Shown piece after piece: positions 1 to 12,790 of a stretch of 64,000 nt of DNA (positions are counted from its first letter, which is position 1; each line of letters opens with the position of its first letter). A program made the position numbers and the translations under genes. The stretch is from Epiperipatus broadwayi (taxonomy: Eukaryota > Onychophora > Udeonychophora > Euonychophora > Peripatidae), in assembly GCA_028023455.1 (NCBI GenBank), contig JAQFVV010012400.1, positions 16,919,490-16,983,489 of the forward strand, in the 5' to 3' direction. The notes under the pieces are model-generated. The model saw only the letters and a program-made list of their open reading frames with translations, had not been told where the DNA came from and ran no database searches.

Positions 1-1925
1 TCTTCATTTAAGAATATTATTTTTGGGAAAAAAACCTAGTTGTTTTTTTGTTTTTCAGCACTTCTAATTACAGCTACATTTGGCTAACAATTCGAATGTA
101 ACAGAATGGGTTCTGACCTTACATGACAATAGACTTGATAGGTCATCAGAGTGGGTGAGAAAGCATATCTAGGATTTATAAATATATAGACTCATGCCCA
201 CTCCAATCTCATTCCTGATAGATGATGTGTATTAGCACACAAACATATGTCAAAAATTTACCTATATACTATCCCAGAGTTCGAACTCAGGGAGAATATG
301 CATAATATTCTATTTCAGAGTATATCAACATCACTATTTATAATGTGCGAGTATGTGACAAATTGAGAACTGAATATAGAAAAAATACAAACGACAGTCT
401 TTAATTTAAAATCATATATTTAAAACATTTATTTGTAATTAACATAGTTTAGGTAACAAGGTTATAGCAAAGATAAATAATTTGTTTAGGTATTGGTAAA
501 TATGCTTTGATTATTATGATTAATATCATTAATCCACTCACTGTTTCTTTTCAAAGAATATTTATCCAATATCAGTACTAGCACAAAAAAAATTAAAATT
601 ATGATTTGTTGCTATTTATGTTTACATTTGCTTGCTAATTTAATTTTCATCAAAATAGTAATTCCTCATCTCCAAATAGTTTATTGATGAGTTCATACCA
701 ATAATGTAATGGTAGTATGGCATTCCCCCTTCTATTATGGTTTGTCTCTACAAAATAGGAAAGACTATCCACACTTGAGATTATTAGTCATATATACCGA
801 AAACAAATAAATAAATGATGAAATGATTAGTAATAATAGTCAAAAAACAAATAACAGTGTCACCGTGCAAGTGTTAGCATTCAATGTATAATAGGGTAAA
901 ATCTTACCTCTCCCCATGTGATGATTAGATCTATTCGCAAGCAAGTTCACGCCTGGAACTATATTTTATTTCAATTTATAATAAAGCTAATAATTCTTTT
1001 CCCTTCTCTAACATATTAGTAGTTTACCCCCCCTTCAGTCTATATTAAAGAAAAGAAATAAACGAAAAATTATATATAAAATAAAACAAAAAAAAAAAAA
1101 GATATCAATCTAAAGATCAATTAAGAGTCTATAAGGAAAATATCCTAAAGAGATTATAAATGTCCTCTTTGGTCCAGTTCCTATTTCAATTGGTAGGGTT
1201 CGAATGTTTTAAAACACATCGGAGGGTGATCAGTATTTCTCTATTTGTAAGACCTGCTTTGAGATGTTGAGTTCGCAATTTCATGTCTAAATAGTAAAGT
1301 TGATGGTGTTTGCAGCATAGATGATAAGTGCTATGTCGAATTAAATTTAGTTTTGGCGGCTACGGCTCCATGGGTGACGACTTTCTTCCTCCTATATAAC
1401 TTCACACTTAGCAATGCATGGTTGTATGTGTTTCTATAAATATAATTAAAAAGTTATTGAGTGAATTTAAAAGCAAGATATTTGTTGTTGATAATCTCAA
1501 ATTAGAGTTGATCTACTATTCAGCTTAAACTTGGAAATGCTTTTGAAATATTGAATGGTTTAAAGCTATTTTTGAGATTTTTAATTTAGCACTCAATATC
1601 CTATGAGTTATTTTTGTTTAATGCTTTTACTTTAATGGTGATAGACTTTTCTGTTCGAACTGCAAGTTTGATTTTTCCACTCAAAGATTGTACGTCTTGG
1701 TTAGCTAATGAGAGTTTTGGGTCTGATTTTTGAGAAGATAGTCATTTGTTTATATCTTTTGATATTCACTAAAATGAGGTTGTTCGATTTGGATGTGAAT
1801 TTGATATTGTCAAACAGCAGGTTCAAGTTCATGCATTTGATTAATTATTTACATCATTTGTGATAGTTCATATATATATATGATAGATTAATGACAATAA
1901 AAAATTGTTATTTCTTTCCTTTAAG
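1..1925. other. AT-rich stretch without a recognised gene
   Basis: I see no exon or recognisable element here. It presumably lies in the intron upstream of the ZIP last exon. A slightly GC-richer patch at about 1190-1420 does not match anything I know. Around 690-730 there is a faint tRNA A-box-like string without a B box. Confidence 0.5.
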
Positions 1926-2289
1926 TACACCTGGGTCTCGTTTTATGCGATAGATAAGTTCCTTAGAAAACGCGCACAAAAATAGACTTAATTTACCTTG
2001 AAAAATGGGGGATAGGTTACTGTAATTTTCAAAAATCGCATAAAAGCAAAGCAACAACGTAAAATTACTTTAAAATTCGCACACAAAAAAATAAGGAAAT
2101 AAAATATGACTAATAAAAAATTTCAAATTTGAAAAAAATTGATACAAGACAAACTTTTTTACTTATTTATTAACTACAGTATTTAATTTTATTCAAAACA
2201 ATATATTTTTATGCATAATTTACAGTATTTTTCATTTTTTCATAAATGTACAGTATTTTCATTATTATCACTATTTGACTATAAGTAAG

Positions 2290-2480
2290 TTCGTTTGTAA
2301 ACTAGTAAGACATCAGATTCGTCACAAGAGGAAATACAATTAGTGCCAACTTCATTTTTTTTAATTGCTCTTATCGTGGGCTCACCTAAGCTGTTTTCCA
2401 ATCGCTGTTGATTCTTCCGATTGCGCTAAGCGATCTAAAATTGAAATTTTTGTTTCGAAAGAAATTCATTTTCTTGGGTG
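2290..2480 (-). pseudogene. pogo-like transposase, N-terminal HTH remnant
   Basis: Read on the - strand, with stops and a frameshift, the stretch gives ISILDRLAQSEESTAIGKQL followed after the frameshift by TIRAIKKNE. This fits the first helix-turn-helix of Tigger/Jerky/CENP-B type transposases: a lysine-isoleucine start, a DRL helix, then a serine-threonine-x-arginine recognition helix ending in IKK. No DDE catalytic domain remains. It lies inside the TA-flanked inverted-repeat element, which supports the family call. It is not functional. Confidence 0.65.
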
Positions 2481-3051
2481 TATTTTCCTTCTCCGTTAGA
2501 GTAAACTAAAAGTTTAAAATAAAAATAAGAACTTAGACTTACGATAATAAAAAGACACTGACTCATCACTGTCGGACAAAATTTAATTAAAACTAACAAT
2601 TAAACATTAAATTCTTATTTTTGTCTTTAATTTTCAATTCCGTTTAAAAATCAAATTTCATTGTTTTGCGTCGCATTAATTTCAGATCACGTTACGTAAT
2701 TTTTAAATTGTTAATTACAATTAAAAATCAGATTTTAATTGTCAAATTTAATTGTGCCCACCGTTATAATTCGCCTTTTAAAAATAAACTTGCCACTAAA
2801 TGATTAATTAATTACGTACTTTTTTTTTAAAAAGCAAAAATAGAATGTGATTTAAAGCGCAAAAAAAACAACATGCAAAATATAGGCATCTATAACCTTT
2901 GAACAGATTTACATTATAATATTGTAAAATTTAATGTGTGTATATAAAATAGGGAAATCCTTATTTTAAGTGAATTATGAACTTCTTTATTGCATAAAAT
3001 CTATTCCAGTACTATTATAAAGCGCTGAAAATATTGAAATTATTAATCAAA

Positions 3052-3134
3052 CTCTAATAATCCGCTATTACTTTAAATATGACGTGCGAGTGCGCGAAAT
3101 TTATAATATTTAAAGTAATAGCGCATTATCGGAG
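3052..3134. repeat. 29-bp-arm hairpin inside the pogo element
   Basis: Arms 3052-3080 and 3106-3134 are inverted copies with about three mismatches around a 25-nt loop. The arms include CGCTATTACTTTAAATAT. It could be a small nested foldback or part of the subterminal region of the transposon. Confidence 0.75.
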
Positions 3135-3263
3135 CTTGACTTCAGATCTAATAATTTTTATCGCATAAAATAAAACCGCATACAAAGATATTAAGAAGAA
3201 ACATGAACCTCATAACTTGAAAATTGCATTAAATAAATCCGCATAAAACGAGACCCGGGTGTA

Positions 3264-5561
3264 CTTTTTTTAATTTCTTGCTTGCATCTAAATCTGGTCA
3301 TACTTTCCTTGTATTGCTGTAATGTGTATGAATTAGCAACAGTTGACAAGAGGTTTTTAACAAAGGTAAGTATTAGTATATAAGTTTTATAGTTTAGTTT
3401 AGATAATGTGTTTATCATGTGTTTATTAAATGTTTAATTATAAAAAAAATTAAACGTTTAATTATGAAACAATTAATTGTTTCTCAGCTATAGGGTTTGT
3501 GACTACTTTCATCTTTTTATACTAAGTTTCATTTGATTTGCATTCTCATTATACATATAGCTTGATTTCTGTTGTGTGTAGAGAATGTCGCTGTCTTGGA
3601 TTTGAATTAAGTAAGTGTGTTTTTAATGGTTTTGGAAGGGGGGTAAGACTATATCTTACACTATACTTTTTTTTTTTTTTTAATACCCTAACAATATTCA
3701 AAATCTCTGCATTTGTTATGCACACTACATTCTTCTGTTAAATCTTTCTAGATATCATAATCCCTTTTACTTTTTTTTTTTTTTTGTAATATATCTTTAT
3801 CATCCTGTGTATCAATTTGTCAAATATTACTATCAGTTTTAAAATGAGATTCCAAAGCAGTAACTTCTTTAAAGTGAGCATTACACCTATCACTAGCACT
3901 ATTGCCTTTAATCTAGACAGGTAGGGCTGTTTCACAAATTATATGTTCAACAACTTATATAAAAATTATATGAATTAGTCAGGTATCAAATTTTTGGACA
4001 TATTTTTAAAATTTTATTACTTTTATAGCAAATTTGCAATAAAAATTGCATTAATAGAATTATAAATTTATTTAAATGCACATTGATTAAATATTATTAA
4101 TAGAATTATTAATAATTAAATATTATTAATAGAATTGCAAAAAATTGTAAAAATAGTTTTTTAAAAAATAATGATAAAAATGGTTGCATTTTTAAAGTTA
4201 TAGAATAAATTTTTTATCTTCTAAAGCAATTTTATACTATATTAAATATATTGTCAAATGTCTTAATAAATAATAGATACAAAATATACATGTATAATCG
4301 AAAATATTTTCATTTATTATTTATTATAAAATTTGATATTAAATTAAGAATGTGTTAATAGTGTTCAGCATATTTTCGTAGCAATATTGTATGGGCATAA
4401 ATCAACAAAATAATATATCGGATGTAACAGAAGTATACTTTTCAACTTCTTAATTTTCCATTTACATTTTTATGCTTATATGCTTTATTTATCTATTTAC
4501 TGTGAAAATTCATCATATATAATTCCAATGCATCTACTTGTAATCAATTGAAACTATTGCTCCCAATTAACCTATACAGATTGGTGAACTGTAAGAATTC
4601 TTCTAAATAAAGAATGATAAATTAATGAAAATATTTATTAGTATAATGCAAAAATAAACAATAATTTTATCTTGTTTAGAAAATAATCAGAGAACCAAAA
4701 TCTTGAAAATGAACAAAATTCCCATTTACTTTTACTCTTCTCTGCTTGCTATGTGTAAAAATTAATTGATTTTATACTATTTTTTGTTTTGATTGTTTTC
4801 AGAATGTCTAAAATAATTTTGTGAAAGTAAATTGATATTTTAAAATTAATTTAATGATAAGTAAAATAAGAGGAAAATTTGAATAATTTATGAAATATAT
4901 GATTGATTTTAATTAGGAGGTAAAATGAAAAAAAAATTTTTTTTTATTGTTTTCTGATAATTAGGCTTCATTTATTAACTTATTCAATAAATAGTTGGAA
5001 TATATTAGAATGTTCATTGGAAAGAATAAATAAAATTCTGCAATTATTCGTATCTAACTTATATAAGTAAATTCTTGAATTTAATCATGTAATGCATATC
5101 ACATGGAACTTTTTTTATTCATTTTCTTGGATTTGTTTTGCTTGGTAATAGTTACTCAATATCTTGAAATAGTAGCAGGAATTTTCAGAATTATAGTTAA
5201 CATTTTCTTTTAATAAAAACACTTTCTATAATGATTCAGACATATTGAAGTTTTCTCTATTAAGCTCATTGTAAAATTAAAATGTTATGTGTTATATATA
5301 ATGGTCAACTTTTGAATTGTAAATTATGATAATAATCTTGGCAACACAAAACTTGCAGAACCAGTTCCAGGATAATCCCATTCATCAGCTATACCACACA
5401 CTACATAAATCAGAATGTGTTTAATGAATACTATTTATATTAAACATTATTTATTTATTTGTTTTTTAATTTAAATCATAATATTCCAAATTATAATGTA
5501 TTAATTACATAATTTATTATACATAAATGAATTAAATTGTTTTTTTTTTTTTTTTTTTAAG
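3264..5561 (+). other. Probable intron of the ZIP gene; no other exon seen
   Basis: Strongly AT-rich with long T and A runs. I searched for the conserved SLC39 histidine-rich transmembrane motifs that should precede the last exon and found none, so the upstream exons are probably outside the window. The 3' boundary is a T-run of about 18 nt followed by AAG. Confidence 0.5.
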
Positions 5562-5708
5562 TTGCCTGAATTAAATTCTGTGGAACCTAAAGCAGGAGAA
5601 AATCCTCTGTTACATCTCACTATTCAGAATGTGGGCATTTGCATTGGCTTTACCATTATGCTTCTTATAGCCATATTTGAAAATGATTTAAAATTTATGT
5701 TGGACTGA
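5562..5708 (+). CDS. SLC39 (ZIP) zinc transporter, last coding exon
   Basis: A polypyrimidine tract ending in AG at 5560-5561 precedes 48 sense codons and a TGA at 5706-5708. The exon starts in phase 0 with LPEL, matching the (M)LPE(M/L)N motif that ends the penultimate helix region of ZIP proteins. It then has a charged loop and the final helix with IQNVG...GFTIMLLIAIFE and a short acidic tail. The IQN-G-GF-IMLL pattern is typical of the last transmembrane segment of LIV-1 subfamily members (ZIP8, ZIP14, ZIP6 and ZIP10 all end this way). These proteins move Zn2+, and in some cases Mn2+ or Fe2+, into the cytosol across the plasma or organelle membranes. Which paralogue this is cannot be decided from one exon. 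Metal-site helices IV and V lie in exons outside the window. Confidence 0.85.
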   Translation: MPELNSVEPKAGENPLLHLTIQNVGICIGFTIMLLIAIFENDLKFMLD

Positions 5709-8058
5709 AGAAGAATTTTAATGTAAGATTTTGTATTTTAAATGGCTCCCTTAAATATAGTGTGGCTTCTAAATCAAAAGAGGAGATAAAAACAACGAGC
5801 ATTTTAAAACTATTAACTTAAAACAAACCAAAAGACTTTTGGGCATTTTAGTAAAAAATGACAGCTGTATTTTATTTTAATCTTATATACATTTTTCTTT
5901 TGTATTTTTTTTAACCTCTACATTTGTATAATAGAATAATATTTGTATTTATTTTTATCTCAACTTTATTCCAATTTTCTCAAGACATACTGCCAAATAT
6001 TTTATTTTTTAAAAAAAAATCTCGCTTGTGGAATCTAATCAAAAATTTGGGATCACTTAGAAATTTCTTATATATATACAGGTATATATAATTTTGATTA
6101 GTTGTTTGAAAAGATGGGAAAACTTGTTTTTTATTTTACTATTGTATGAATAGATTTTTTTTGTTGTTTTAAATTAATTAATTTAACTAGATCTTGAGAT
6201 ATGTAGAAGTGTGTTTATATAGAATTGACAGTTTGTATGTTTATATTTTTGTTGTTATAGATTTGATGAAGAGACTTTGAAAAATATTTTTCAAAATGCT
6301 AAAAATACTTAATTTTTAAGCTATATGATTAATCTTGTGATTTTTTTTCTTTTCATTTATCTGTTTTTGATGTGCTAATAAATAGCTTATGAAAATCATA
6401 ATGAAAAAATTAAATTTTCAACATTCATTAATGTTTCTACATTATTATTTTTTTCATTTTGTAATCATGTAATGATGCCATCTAGCAAAATGTTTTGGAT
6501 TAAGGTGACTTTTTTTTTAGATTATATATTTTAAGAGTGAATCTGTTTATATTCTTCCATAGAATTAAAGTGCAATCATGGAAGCCAAAAGACATTACTA
6601 AATACAAACACATTAGTAAACTATGGAAAATACCCATATTTTTAATGTGTGTTAATTAAAAATATTGAGTCTATTTTTCTAAAACTTTTTTCCTCCTGTT
6701 TTATATATATATATTGTTTTACATTCTTTGTCATCTATCAAGCATACAATACACAGTTTATATATATATAAAAATAAATTTCTGAACTTTTATTGTGTAC
6801 AAAAAATAAAATATTTCATATTGAAACACATTAATTGTCTAGATATTTTTATTTTCTGTGATATGTCATGTATGATTTCAAATATATATGCATGTGTGTG
6901 AAAAACAAAATATAAGTGAATGAATTTATCATTCACTGATGATTTATATAGTCATTATAAAAGTCATCTTTAATTTTTGTTTTTGTTTGTTTAATTGGGT
7001 GACTATAATTAATTTATGAGTGACTTTTAATGAATACACTTATGTATTAAGTATCAGTTTTAAACATTTTTATGTGATTTGATAAATTATTATATCAGCA
7101 ATGAGCTCCTGAACTAATGATTTTGCTCAATTATGTGAACATCATAGTAATAATTCAACATTTCAACTTTTACTTTTTTACTATAAACTTCCTATGGTTT
7201 TAAAGCATTCATACTCTGATAAAAAGTTAAATATTAAATGATTTAATTTGAATGTTTATACCAGCACAAAGCAATTTGATTTTTTCAGCTTTCTATACAA
7301 AAGCAGATTTTCTTTTATTATTTTACTGTTATCTATTGTACATTTGAATAAGTAATACCATTTACCCAGTGGAAGTGCAATTTAATACCTATTCCTAGAC
7401 TGGTTTCTGGTTTTAAAATCAATAAGTACTTGTTATTCACTGTAGTTGTTTATAGGGAAGTCATCTTTATCTCCTTTTTAATACTATCAAATTAATAACT
7501 TAAAATTTAAAAAAAAAAAAACACTCTAAAATTATATATCTATGACTGCATTTAAACTAATTTTTAATAACAATATAAAAACTTAAAACATATGCTTATA
7601 TGCTGGTATATATCACTTTCTATTAAAGATTATAAATAAAATCACCCTCAAATAGAAATATATATATATAAAAAGAATTATTAATAAAATTTTATTTAAA
7701 TTAATATATATAATATGCACAGATGGCAAACTAATTATATAATTATTTAAAGTTAAAAATCTAAAAACAAGATTGATTGTAATATAAAAGAATAAATAAA
7801 AAAAAAGCTGTTAGTTAAAGTTAAAAGTTCTTTTTAATCTTAGAATGGAAATGATAGGCCCTTGGGCATAAAGTCAAATAAGAGATCAATTAAAAAAATA
7901 CCAGTGATTGAATTTTGAGTTTCCACTATGGTTCACAGGGACCAGGCAAGATCTGGAATTTGATGACATGAATTCAAAATGATATCAAAAGAAAACTTTT
8001 TAAGTAGAGTGGAGATTTGGAATTGCTTTTGCTGATTACATGTTTATTTAAACATAGT
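5709..8058 (+). other. ZIP 3' UTR and AT-rich flank
   Basis: The transcript must extend some way past the stop at 5708. Several AATAAA-type strings occur (about 6378, 6771 and 6805) and I cannot choose among them. Otherwise there are only AT microsatellites. A somewhat GC-richer patch begins near 7850 and runs into the ORF on the other strand. Confidence 0.4.
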
Positions 8059-8271
8059 TTATATGTGTATTGCGGATCTCCAAAATATAGGGGTCATGCA
8101 ATAAATTACGTTTTCCATATTTGCACCAGCTAAGATAGCCTCCAGAGAGATGGTTCCTGGAAACTCAACAGCAATGGATTCATCTTCACCTAGGACAATA
8201 TCAATATGGGATGGAAGGAACTGTGATGCATCAAGGACTGCCAAGACGGACTTCAATAAATCTTTAGCCAT
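8059..8271 (-). CDS. Unrecognised 70-codon ORF, possible exon or pseudogene
   Basis: I do not recognise this protein. It begins MAKDLLKSVLAVLDASQF, has an acidic stretch (LGEDESIAVEFPG) and ends without a domain I can name. It stands out because its base composition is clearly richer in G+C than its surroundings, and the ATG has a good context (cc ATG G). A GT that could be a donor follows the codons for NMEN, which would leave about 54 codons as a first exon. It may equally be a processed pseudogene or a transposon fragment, since a Gypsy gag remnant on the same strand begins about 430 bp upstream of it. Treat as unproven. Confidence 0.3.
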   Translation of the reverse strand: MAKDLLKSVLAVLDASQFLPSHIDIVLGEDESIAVEFPGTISLEAILAGANMENVIYCMTPIFWRSAIHI

Positions 8272-8699
8272 GGAAAGTATGAACTTTAATTATCTAATAC
8301 AAACTTTTCAAATATTAATTTTTAAGCATCACCTAACTTTTAAAAATGTCTTGTCTGACTAAAGTAAAAATTTAAATTATTCATAATGTTTTTTTTTTTT
8401 TATATGTTTGCTACTGTCATTTCCATTCTCATTAATAATTTAAAAATAGGTGTAAATTGGCTGCATAAATTCGTAAAATTCTGTTAGTTGAGCTTGTTAA
8501 TTTTGGGATAATTGTTTCGTAGTTGAATCGGTGCTGGTGGAGAGATATACGGATGTTTTATGTTAATGTAATTTGGGTAGGCGCATTGGATACTTGTTCT
8601 CTTGTGGTGCGTTAGCATACAGGGCATAATATTCTCTTGAATGCATGTTCAAAATGGTAGACATCACTTTGTCAATAGTCGTAGATGTATTTCCTATGC

Positions 8700-9310
8700 C
8701 AATGATTTTTTTACGCTCTGGTTGGGACAGTAAGCCTCAAGATGTTCATTCCTTCCCACCATGATTCATTATTTCTCTAATGATATCATGCTACAGATGT
8801 AAATTCCTGTCAGTATGATTATATTATGCTAACAATCTCATTTTGCATTGGTCACATCAATATATTTTATAGCCTCTATATAATTTAAATTACTAATAGC
8901 CAATAATTGTTGGTGTAAACTATTGTTACACATGCCAGTAAGAAATTGTCCCAGCAGGGCTTCATCTATGAAAGATCGATATATGCAATTTTTTGCTAGA
9001 TTACAAAGAGCACTATCATAATCTTTTATACTTTATCCCAGCCTTGGTTCTGGACTCTGAATTGCAGTCTAGCTACAAGCCTAGAGGCTTAGGGATTAAA
9101 GTGACTTGACAAATGTTCTTTAACCTGGTTGTATGTACAATCTTCAGGAGTTAAAGGTTTAGTGAGCCTGTTGGCTATCTCAGTAATTCCATTCCCAGCA
9201 AAGCATAATAATGAAACAATCTTATACTTATCATCTTTAACTTTATTAATGAATAAGTATTTTTTCACATCCTGAACATACAGGAGCCAAACTACTTACC
9301 TCACTGATGT
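8700..9310 (-). pseudogene. Gypsy-type LTR retrotransposon gag, decayed
   Basis: On the - strand, in two frames joined by indels, the reading includes LLCFAGNGITEIANRLTKPL, then a region equivalent to VARLQFRVQNQG, and then DEALLGQFLTGMCNNSLHQQ. This is the gag pattern of Ty3/Gypsy elements: a helix ending in a hydrophobic pocket, a motif of R-x-x-F with QG, and an (A)L-x-x-x-F-x-x-G repeat. Further along, about 8720-8780, a frameshifted GGKEH...CP resembles the CCHC zinc knuckle. The gag sits immediately downstream of a primer-binding site and an LTR-like block at 9392-9790, in the right order for the - strand. Protease and polymerase regions are absent, so the copy is truncated near 8450. 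Confidence 0.7.
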
Positions 9311-9391
9311 CAAAGTCACTGATTGCTACTTACATTACCTAGTGTTTCTTATACCTAAATTTAACCATTATTTTAATTAAGGGTTTGAATC

Positions 9392-9409
9392 AAGACTCTG
9401 ACTGCGCCA
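9392..9409 (-). other. LTR retrotransposon primer-binding site
   Basis: Reads TGGCGCAGTCAGAGTC on the - strand. TGGCGCAGTC is a known primer-binding motif of gypsy-group elements (tRNA 3'-end complement starting with TGG). It lies between the gag and the LTR-like block, as expected. Confidence 0.7.
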
Positions 9410-9410
9410 A

Positions 9411-9790
9411 TTACTATGTCTAGCTAATGTAAGAGTGCACTTATCACAAGTACAAATCCACTAATAGTTAATGTTTAGATAATTTAACATACAATCCTTA
9501 ATAGTGTTTTAACAAAGACCCAAAGACATACATAAATAATAATTTAGATCAATACAATCTGTAAGAGTCCTAGCTGACTGTTCTCATGTTAGGAAGCCTA
9601 CTCTCCGTGCTTGAAAGTCACTGCCATGGGAGATAATATGCTTCAATTTATATCTTGTGCACAGGTGAAACTCCAAGAATCAAGTGTCTTCTTTTTCATT
9701 AAATTAGTACTGAAGCATCCATTGTTCAATCCCTGAAGTTGATTGGCTAGTACTCCTGTCCATCCGCTCAAGTGATTTTTGATTTTATTT
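9411..9790 (-). repeat. Partial 5' LTR of the Gypsy-type element
   Basis: The block upstream of the primer-binding site has, on the - strand, a CCAAT-like AGCCAATCAAC near 9742 and a TATA-like TATAAATTGAAG near 9640. This is promoter spacing plausible for a U3/R boundary. The far end is not defined because no second LTR is in the window. Confidence 0.5.
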
Positions 9791-12742
9791 TCCATACAAG
9801 AATTTACATGGTTATTTTTCTCACTTTAATTAATGAATTATTTTTATAGTTTGTCATTTATCTTATAAAGGAAATCTAACTCTAATTCCTTTAATTGTTT
9901 TATTTCATTAAGGACATATTCTACTCTCATTAATTAGACTAGTATTCATTTTAGAAAATAATCTTTTTCTAATCTTAAAAGTTATAAATCTTTTACTTAC
10001 TAATTTTAAAAGAATAAGTCTTTTAAAATTCTTTAATTTATTAAGCTTATTACCTTTTCTCTCTATAAGTTTATACCTATGTATATGTGCATTTAAGCAT
10101 ACACATACATATCACAGGAATCAAATTTGTTAATGAGACTTCACTAATGCTTAAAAAAAAAAAAAAGTTTAATTGGTTCTACTTTGGATTTAAAAATAAA
10201 TTTGAGATCCTGAAGTCCATTTTTTAATGTCATAAATTTTGAGTTGAATCAAGAGTTTCTTGATTGAACAATTAGAAAATGAGATCTTGTTTTTGAAATG
10301 TGCATTATTTAATAGATCTTTGTCTTACTAAATCTATTTAATAGCTTTTTCCATGAGTTAACTTATCTTTTGATATTTTATGGAAAATTCGGGAAAGAAT
10401 GAGAATCCACAAGAATTAATTTGAATGCCAGTTATATTTCTTATGGTATTTGTTTATCCAAAAGTTTAATGTGAAAATTTTCTTTAACAAAGGAATACAA
10501 TAATATGCTAGCTTAGAGGATTTGCATCACAGCTACAAATAATGCCAGCCAGCTTTCCAAGGAGAAGGCAGCTAAAGAGAAGTTGATGCCTAACCTTTGA
10601 TGGATTAGATTATAATCTAAAGTTATGTCTACAGAGATAATGATAGATTATATTTCAGTTTTGTTACAAAAGATTTAGTTTATTAAATATTTTCTGGTTT
10701 AGATGAAAAATTGAACCTAATAATTTTTGTAGTATTAGAGCTAAGACAAATTTTTGAAAAGGATTTTCAAACTTTTCATACTCTTAACTTGTTCAGTGTC
10801 ACATGTACCATTATGACTATGCATAAATTTGGTAGGTGTAATTTTCCCAATAACTTTAGATGATGTCAAAATAAAATATTACATGTTTTATAAAGTTAAC
10901 ATTTATTATGAATTTATTTATAAATGATCCACATTAAAATTTTAGAATAGGAATTTTGATACTAAGTTTAATAACATCTTGATAAAGTGATATATAATAG
11001 TATCCATGGATCAATTTTATGCAAGTCTTTTTGTGATAATAACAGACTTGATTTTATTTTTAAGCCATGACACATCTAAGAGAATCTATGGTTATGGGGT
11101 GTTGTCCAATTAAAATAAATATTAGTTTATGTAGTAATTTCTTTCAAATATTTATTTAATAATAAGTTCAATAAATTATAATATAAAAGTGCAAATAGAT
11201 GCACAGACACATTTATATGCATCACAAATAGATGTTTATAGATAGATTATACTTCCTTTAGTATGTTTTCGTTTATATATATGTAAAATTTTATATTATA
11301 TGTTAATATATACACACATACACGATAAGATAAATAATGTTTCTATATTTACAAACACTAATAAACAATTACCGTATCTACCAATGATAATTCTATAATA
11401 CTGAGCACTTTCGAAGGTCAAAGACTTCATTTTCAAAGAAGTAGCTGGATTCCGAAGATGTACTAAGTTTGCCACTTTCTAGAGATGGCTAAAATGTTTC
11501 TTTTTTATTAAGATACATGCGATTTTTGCCACTTTATCAGAAATTTAATCGTTTTTAAATAATGGTAACACTGGCATAATATGAAATTTTCTGATTTTAT
11601 ACCCTCATAGTGTGAATTGCTGTTAAGATATAAGAAACTATTATTTCTGGAAAAGATCTCTTTGATTAAAGATCTTTAATATCACTGAAATATTTCTCTA
11701 AACTATTTGGCTAATGCATCTCTGTAATATTACTGGCTTGAAAGACAGCAATACTGTCTAGAAAAGGATATTTACATTATGAGATGAACAGAATTTCTCA
11801 AAATCTTGAATTAAACATTATTGGAATGTATCTTGAAATAATTGTTATTAAATTAAAAAAGAAAATGACTGCCCAAGGCACCATGTTTTAACCAAATGTT
11901 TCATGGGTAGAAAGGTTCTGTATGGTTTAGTGCAAAGGTATATTGTCAGACTCTGGAGAATAAAATCCTCAGATTGATTACATTACTTGCACTTTCAATG
12001 CTCTAACGTTTTATGAACTCCTGACCAATAACATCAATTATTTTTTATTTATTGTTAGAAATATCTGTTTTATCGATGAATTGTTTTGGTATTTGTCAGA
12101 TATAGATTTTCTGCATTCTGTTTTTGGAAAAATTATAATGATTATACATATTTTATAAAGTAGGTGAAGGAGTAACTGTCAGAGAGCCTTCTATAAAATT
12201 TTGTATTTGCTATAGCGGTCAACTAGAGGCATTAATTTTTTTGATAACAAGAATTTAAGCTTTTTAGAGACTTTCAGAAATAGACAATTTTTCTAAAAGA
12301 TTAATCACTAGTCTTCATTTTGAAAACCCTTTTTAATGTGAATTGTAAAGATAAAAGTTCGTCATGTCCTTGATCCAGCCTGTTCTTAATAAATGACAGA
12401 ATTATTTAAAATATTCTTTTAAAGACTTGTAAAAGAATATAAATTTTTTTATCACTGGACTTTAAGACTAAATTTTTCGAATAGTTTCCATATGAAAAAC
12501 ATTTGTGAATAATTTTCTGATGATTATTCAAATTTACAATAGTGTCTATAGATTAGTCAATCTTTCTATAGATGGCTCTGGAATAGAATAAATGGATTAC
12601 AGCTAATGCAAAATAAGTTGAAAGTAAATTGATGAAGTTTGGGATAAAATTTTATAGTTGTCATAAATAGAATTCTGAGGAATCTAATACAACTTCAAAA
12701 AAAACAAAATGTTGACTGTATGACATTTTGATATATATATAT
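9791..12742. other. No gene recognised
   Basis: Mostly AT-rich. Parts of 10500-10640 and 11400-12600 have a less extreme composition and short open stretches on the - strand. This suggests very old transposon coding sequence, but I could not match any motif with confidence. Confidence 0.4.
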
Positions 12743-12790
12743 TGTACCATTTTCTGGTCAATTTAGACTTGACACATTATTAATGTATTG

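Larger units (their letters stand above)
1926..3263 (-). mobile_element. pogo/Tigger-like DNA transposon, deleted copy
   Basis: Near-perfect terminal inverted repeats of about 24 bp (left end CACCTGGGTCTCGTTTTATG; right end its complement with one change) are flanked by TA on both sides, the target duplication of the Tc1/mariner-pogo superfamily. At about 1.33 kb the copy is shorter than an autonomous element, which is usually over 2 kb. It keeps a transposase N-terminal remnant on the - strand. The same ends occur at 62973-63910. It lies in the inferred last intron of the ZIP gene. Confidence 0.85.

Noticed and set aside
3538-3935. Small ORFs and a GTAAGT near 3612 that might mark an exon
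   Set aside because: The implied exon reads into a stop in every sensible phase and matches nothing in the ZIP family.
8150-8362. 70-codon + strand ORF opposite 8059-8271
   Set aside because: Complement of the other frame, running into AT-rich DNA, with no start context or motif.
9290-9330. CACTGATGTCAAAG near the gag, checked as a hammerhead box
   Set aside because: No GAAA box or pairing arms follow.
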